Shown here: one piece after another, positions 60,645 through 64,000 of the stretch
How the letters are laid out: each line of letters begins with the position of its first letter
Numbering within the stretch: position 1 is the stretch's first letter
Origin: Actinoalloteichus hymeniacidonis
GTDB taxonomy: Bacteria; Actinomycetota; Actinomycetes; Mycobacteriales; Pseudonocardiaceae
Assembly (NCBI RefSeq): GCF_014203365.1
Contig: NZ_JACHIS010000001.1
Coordinates: 1,302,001 to 1,366,000, forward strand
Direction: 5' to 3'
DNA: 64,000 bases
Position numbers and translations under genes: made by a program
Notes under the pieces: generated by a model
Databases searched by the model: none
Seen by the model: only the letters and a program-made list of their open reading frames with translations
Told to the model about the DNA's origin: nothing

Positions 60645-61532
60645 ATGCGTGACCTCACTCGGATCTCCGAATTCATCACCACCCATGCTCGACTGCTCGA
60701 CCGGCGCCGATTCGCCCTGCTGATCGGCGCCGGACCCGAGGAGATCGCCGGGGCACTGGCCGCCCTGGCCTGCTATCGGAATCCCGACGGCGGCTATGGC
60801 TGGGGGCTGGAACCCGACCTTCGCTCGTCGAGCAGCCAACCGGTGAGCGCGCTGCACGCCTTCGAGGTCTTCGAGGGCATCGGCGGCCCCACGTCGGATG
60901 CGAGCGCGTTGTGTGACTGGCTGGCATCGATCACGCTGGCCGACGGCGGCCTGCCGTTCGGATTGCCGATCTCGGACTCCACGGGATGCGCACCGTACTT
61001 CGTGGACACCGATCCGACGGAATCCTCGCTGCACATGACCAGCATGCTCGCCGCGATCGCCCACCGGATCGGTCGCTTCGACCCCGGGGTCCGCGATCAC
61101 CCCTGGCTGGCCACCGCCACGTCGTATGCCTTGCAGGGCGCGCGGCGTTCCGACGGTTCCGGGCACGCCTTGGAGTCGCTGTACCTACTGCACTTCCTTG
61201 ACGCGGTGCATGAGGTGGTGCCCGAGGCCGCCGGTGAGCTGCGGCGATTGGGTGGGCTGCTGCCGTCCTCCGGCGTGCTGCCGGTCGGCGGTGGCCTCGA
61301 GGACGAAGCGCTGCACCCATTGGATTTCGCGCCGCTACCCGACCGGCCGATTCGAGCGCTGTTCGCCGACTCGCGCATCGAGTCCGAACTGGATCGGCTC
61401 GCCGCGGATCAGCGGGAGGACGGCGGGTGGAGCGTCGACTGGGCCTCGTTCTCCACGGCGGGCGCCCTCGAATGGCGTGGCTGGGCGACCGTGCGGGCGG
61501 TGCGGATCCTGGCGGCCAACGGTCGCGACTGA
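60645..61532 (+). CDS. Alpha/alpha-toroid (prenyltransferase/squalene-oxidase-repeat-like) protein
   Basis: The 295-residue protein has repeated QW-like motifs: ALACYRNPDGGYGWGLEPD, ASITLADGGLPFG and a later LAADQREDGGWSVDW, as in squalene-hopene cyclase-type toroid folds. The catalytic DxDD motif of cyclases is not seen. It is a small family common in actinobacteria with no assigned reaction. Confidence 0.75.
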   Translation: MRDLTRISEFITTHARLLDRRRFALLIGAGPEEIAGALAALACYRNPDGGYGWGLEPDLRSSSSQPVSALHAFEVFEGIGGPTSDASALCDWLASITLADGGLPFGLPISDSTGCAPYFVDTDPTESSLHMTSMLAAIAHRIGRFDPGVRDHPWLATATSYALQGARRSDGSGHALESLYLLHFLDAVHEVVPEAAGELRRLGGLLPSSGVLPVGGGLEDEALHPLDFAPLPDRPIRALFADSRIESELDRLAADQREDGGWSVDWASFSTAGALEWRGWATVRAVRILAANGRD

Positions 61533-61699
61533 CCCGAAGCGGCTAATCCGCGCGTTCTCACTCGGTCGGGCGACGTGTGTCCGAGGCTGGGTCGGTCGGC
61601 TGATGCGAGGCTGAATCGAGTCCGTCTCGGACCGAACCCGCTGGTCGGTAGGGGTGTCGACGGCTATCGGGTGTCAAGCAGCCGCAGAGAGAAAGCGAG

Positions 61700-62101
61700 A
61701 TGTCGATGGCCATGAAGGTCTTCGTCAACCTGCCCGTTCGCGACCTCGGTGTGTCGACCGGGTTCTACCAGGCGCTCGGATTCGTCGTTAACCCCCAGTT
61801 CTCCGATGAGAACGCCACCTGCATCGTGATCTCCGAAGAGATCTACGTGATGCTGCTGGTGCACCCCTTCTTCGCCACCTTCACCACCAAGGACGTCGCC
61901 GACGCGACCACTGACACCGAGGTGATCACCGCGTTGTCCGTCGACAGCCGCGCCGAGGTGGACCGACTGGTGGACAAGGCCCTGGCTTCCGGCGGCAGCA
62001 CCGCCATGTCGCCGATGGAGGACGCGCCGATGTACCTGCGGAGCTTCCAGGACCCCGACGGGCATCAGTGGGAGATCGTCTACATGGAGATGGGCGAGTA
62101 A
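61700..62101 (+). CDS. VOC-superfamily (glyoxalase-like) protein
   Basis: The 133-residue protein has VFVNLPVRDLGVSTGFYQALGF at the N terminus, a second beta-alpha-beta unit with DDP-like FQDPDGHQWEIVYME at the C terminus, the acidic residue of the metal site included. It may bind a metal or drug. AGAAAGCGAG precedes ATG 61700. Confidence 0.88.
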   Translation: MSMAMKVFVNLPVRDLGVSTGFYQALGFVVNPQFSDENATCIVISEEIYVMLLVHPFFATFTTKDVADATTDTEVITALSVDSRAEVDRLVDKALASGGSTAMSPMEDAPMYLRSFQDPDGHQWEIVYMEMGE

Positions 62102-62160
62102 CGCGACGGCCCGAGGACGATCGGTCGTCCGGGCAGGCCGCCGCGTTGCACTGCGTTCCC

Positions 62161-62910
62161 TCAGAGATCGACGATCGCCCCGGCGGAGATGTTGACCGTG
62201 GCCGAGGTCATCGCACCCGCCCGATCCGAGGCGACGAACGCGGCGGCATTGCCCACCTCGGCCAGGGTTGCGGCCCGCTTGAGCAGGCTGGACTCGGCGA
62301 TGCCTGCTTCGATGGCGCCCCGCAGGGCGTCGTCGGCGGCGATTCCCTCCGGTATCCCGCCGCTGACCAGGGTGACGACGCGAATGCCGTGTTCACCGAG
62401 TTCGACCGCCCATTGCCTGCGCACGCCCTCCACCGCGTCCAGCGCGATCTTGAAGCCGCCCAGGCCGGGCATCGTCTGTGGTCCCGACCCGCCGAAGGCG
62501 AGGATCACCCCGGATCGCTGCGGGATCATGTGCCGCGCTGCGGCCCTGGTGGTGAGGAACTGGGTCCGGGTCGCGGTGACGATCGGCGACAGGAAGTCGT
62601 CCACCGAGATCTCGGTCAGCGGTTGTTGGACATCGCCGTAGCCGATGACGTTGAACGAGATGTCCACCCGGCCCATGCGCTCGACGACATCGTCGACGAA
62701 GGCGTCCACGGCCTGTTCGTCGAGTGCGTCGAGCTGCGTGGCCTCGGCCCGGCCGCCTGCCGCTCGGATCTCACCGGCGATGTCCGTCGCGCGCGCCTCG
62801 GTACGGCTTGCCACGAACACGGCCGCACCTTCCTTCGCGAAGGCGGTGGCCGCAGCGCGGCTGATCGAGCCCGCCCCGTAGAGGACGGCGATCTTGTTCT
62901 CCAACAGCAT
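62161..62910 (-). CDS. SDR-family oxidoreductase lacking the catalytic tyrosine
   Basis: The 249-residue protein has the Rossmann core (IAVLYGAGSISRAAATAF, NAD site GxGSISRA rather than the usual TGxxxGIG), VFVASRTE, a serine in LAFGGSGPQ and the lysine in GGFKIALDAVEG. At the YxxxK position the tyrosine is missing (Leu four residues before the lysine). It is of normal length. It may be an inactive or atypical SDR. It is divergent from a TetR gene, which may regulate it. Confidence 0.82.
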   Translation of the reverse strand: MLLENKIAVLYGAGSISRAAATAFAKEGAAVFVASRTEARATDIAGEIRAAGGRAEATQLDALDEQAVDAFVDDVVERMGRVDISFNVIGYGDVQQPLTEISVDDFLSPIVTATRTQFLTTRAAARHMIPQRSGVILAFGGSGPQTMPGLGGFKIALDAVEGVRRQWAVELGEHGIRVVTLVSGGIPEGIAADDALRGAIEAGIAESSLLKRAATLAEVGNAAAFVASDRAGAMTSATVNISAGAIVDL

Positions 62911-63147
62911 CGAAAGGGCCTACCCTTCTCGGGCCGGAGCGAGGTGGACGGGTGCCCGCCGCGTCGGCTGGCGTCCTCGGGAACCGGCGTGATCTGAACG
63001 GGAATGTCGTCGACGCGAGAAATGCCACGCTCGTCATGCTGGGCGATATCGGGAGAATCGCTTTCGACCGTAGCCCCGGGGACCGACAACGCCTGTTGAG
63101 AAGACGTGATTTGCCAGCGGGGGTGTCCCGGCAGCATCGTCATGTGG

Positions 63148-63747
63148 ATGACCAGTGTGTCGACACACTCTCGCCCCCGTAAGCAGCGCGCCGCAGACGC
63201 GGCGATCGAGGTGATCGCCGATTCCGGGCTTCGGGGATTGACGCATCGCGCGGTGGATGCGCGGGCGGGACTGCCCGAGGGCAGCACCAGCAGTTGTTTC
63301 CGGACGCGTTTCGCTCTGCTCTCCGGGGTGGTGGACCGCCTGGTCGAGTTGGAGGAGACGTGGGCGGCGCAGTTCCCGACCTCGGGCTGGGCCATCGTCA
63401 CCTCGGACGACATCGGTCGGATCGTCGATGTCTACACCGAACTCCTGCTGCATTGGCTCGGGCCGGCCCGGTCGCGCACGGTCGCGCGTCTGGAGCTCTA
63501 CCTGGAGGGGGCGCGCCGCCCCGAACTGGTCGCTCGGCTGGATACCGCGAGCCGGTACTTCATCGACATGGCGGCGGCCGGAATGCGGGAGGTCGGCATC
63601 CCCGATCCGCAGGAGTCGGCGCGGGTGCTGGTCGCCCAGCTGGACGGGCTGATCTTCAGTGCGGTGACGCGCCCCCTCCTCGGCGGCACGGATCGCGAGT
63701 CCCTGCGCCAGTCGGTCCTCACCGTGTTGCGGGGCTTCCTGCCCTGA
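63148..63747 (+). CDS. TetR-family transcriptional regulator
   Basis: The 199-residue regulator has an N-terminal HTH (AADAAIEVIADSGLRGLTHRAVDARAGLPEGSTSSCFRTRFALL) with a Cys in the recognition helix region, and a TetR_C domain. ATG 63148 is chosen, though ATG 63142 or GTG 63157 is possible; no strong ribosome-binding site is seen. It is divergent from the SDR gene with 237 bases between starts. Confidence 0.85.
   Translation: MTSVSTHSRPRKQRAADAAIEVIADSGLRGLTHRAVDARAGLPEGSTSSCFRTRFALLSGVVDRLVELEETWAAQFPTSGWAIVTSDDIGRIVDVYTELLLHWLGPARSRTVARLELYLEGARRPELVARLDTASRYFIDMAAAGMREVGIPDPQESARVLVAQLDGLIFSAVTRPLLGGTDRESLRQSVLTVLRGFLP
63154..63169. promoter_or_regulatory. 16-bp perfect palindrome at the start of the TetR gene
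   Basis: AGTGTGTCGACACACT is a perfect palindrome overlapping codons 3-8 of the regulator. It may be an operator placed within the coding start, acting as a roadblock. Confidence 0.5.
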
Positions 63748-63905
63748 CCCGCGTGTGAACCTCGCCGGCGACGCCGGTTTCGCGATTCGTGCTCGGCAGG
63801 GCGGACCAAGGGGTCTACCTGCGGCGATCGTGCCTTCGACGTTCGGTCGGTCACTTTCCTCGCCACCGCTGTCTCGACCCGTCTTGCCTCGACTACGCTG
63901 ATGTT

Positions 63906-63919
63906 GCTACAAATGTAGC
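63906..63919. promoter_or_regulatory. Palindrome upstream of the last gene
   Basis: GCTACA-AA-TGTAGC lies 26 bases before ATG 63946. It resembles a small TetR/MerR-type operator in the promoter of the downstream gene. Confidence 0.5.
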
Positions 63920-63945
63920 GAACACGGGGTGGGGGAGTACGGACG

Positions 63946-64000
63946 ATGTCGAAGAACTCGATCGGGGAACGGGCGGGCTCGGGCGGAGGCGGGACGGATG
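63946..64000 (+). CDS. N-terminal fragment of a gene running off the window
   Basis: ATG 63946 preceded by GGGGGAG begins MSKNSIGERAGSGGGGTD and runs to the window end. Too little is present to name it. A palindrome upstream suggests regulated expression. Confidence 0.55.
   Translation, partial: MSKNSIGERAGSGGGGTD

Overview
The window is high-GC DNA (GTG starts, near-absence of TTA codons in chromosomal genes, leaderless or AGGAG-led genes) from a filamentous actinobacterium. Gene order and content (uppS, zur/smtB-type regulators, glyS, dgt, dnaG, class F sortase, SARP-NTPase, AICE) fit the Pseudonocardiaceae (for example Actinoalloteichus-like); the genus is an inference.

Positions 1-19800 are core chromosome: an ABC-2 exporter pair, the cis-prenyltransferase UppS, a YraQ/TIGR03943 permease pair facing a SmtB-Zur metal-regulator operon, a class F sortase, glycyl-tRNA synthetase, a peptidase S51, a YdcF protein, dGTPase, a serpin, a SigJ-like sigma factor, DNA primase and its overlapping partner, trans-aconitate methyltransferase and tRNA-Asn. 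Positions 19800-41900 are more variable chromosome: an Old Yellow Enzyme with a divergent ArsR regulator, epoxide hydrolase, a second ABC-2 pair with its own two-component system, a PadR/GyrI operon, a secreted CocE-type hydrolase, a tautomerase-like/YHS fusion, a large SARP-NTPase regulator next to a frameshifted methyltransferase, a TAP-type lipoprotein peptidase and a second two-component system.

Positions 42055-56456 are a complete integrated actinomycete integrative and conjugative element (AICE) of about 14.4 kb. It is bounded by 44-bp direct repeats made of the 3' part of a tRNA(CAU) gene, which stays intact at the right end. It carries integrase and an excisionase-like protein, a prim-pol and a DUF3987 replication protein, a Pif-like Nudix protein, a TraB/FtsK translocase, a DUF2637/SpdB-like membrane protein and a KorSA-like GntR regulator with two operators. 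Less usual contents are a GT81-like glycosyltransferase translationally coupled to the GntR gene; a PycTM-like membrane protein close to a GGDEF cyclase, which could be a cyclic-nucleotide defence or signalling module; and a mirror-symmetric array of twelve CACAGAAA boxes at the end of the DUF3987 gene, a candidate replication origin.

Positions 56488-64000 return to accessory chromosome: three TetR regulators, two with clear palindromic operators, controlling an NmrA-like oxidoreductase and an alpha/beta hydrolase, plus an F420/PPOX protein, an alpha/alpha-toroid protein, a VOC protein and an SDR without the catalytic tyrosine. All functions are read from sequence motifs by eye; no database search was run.
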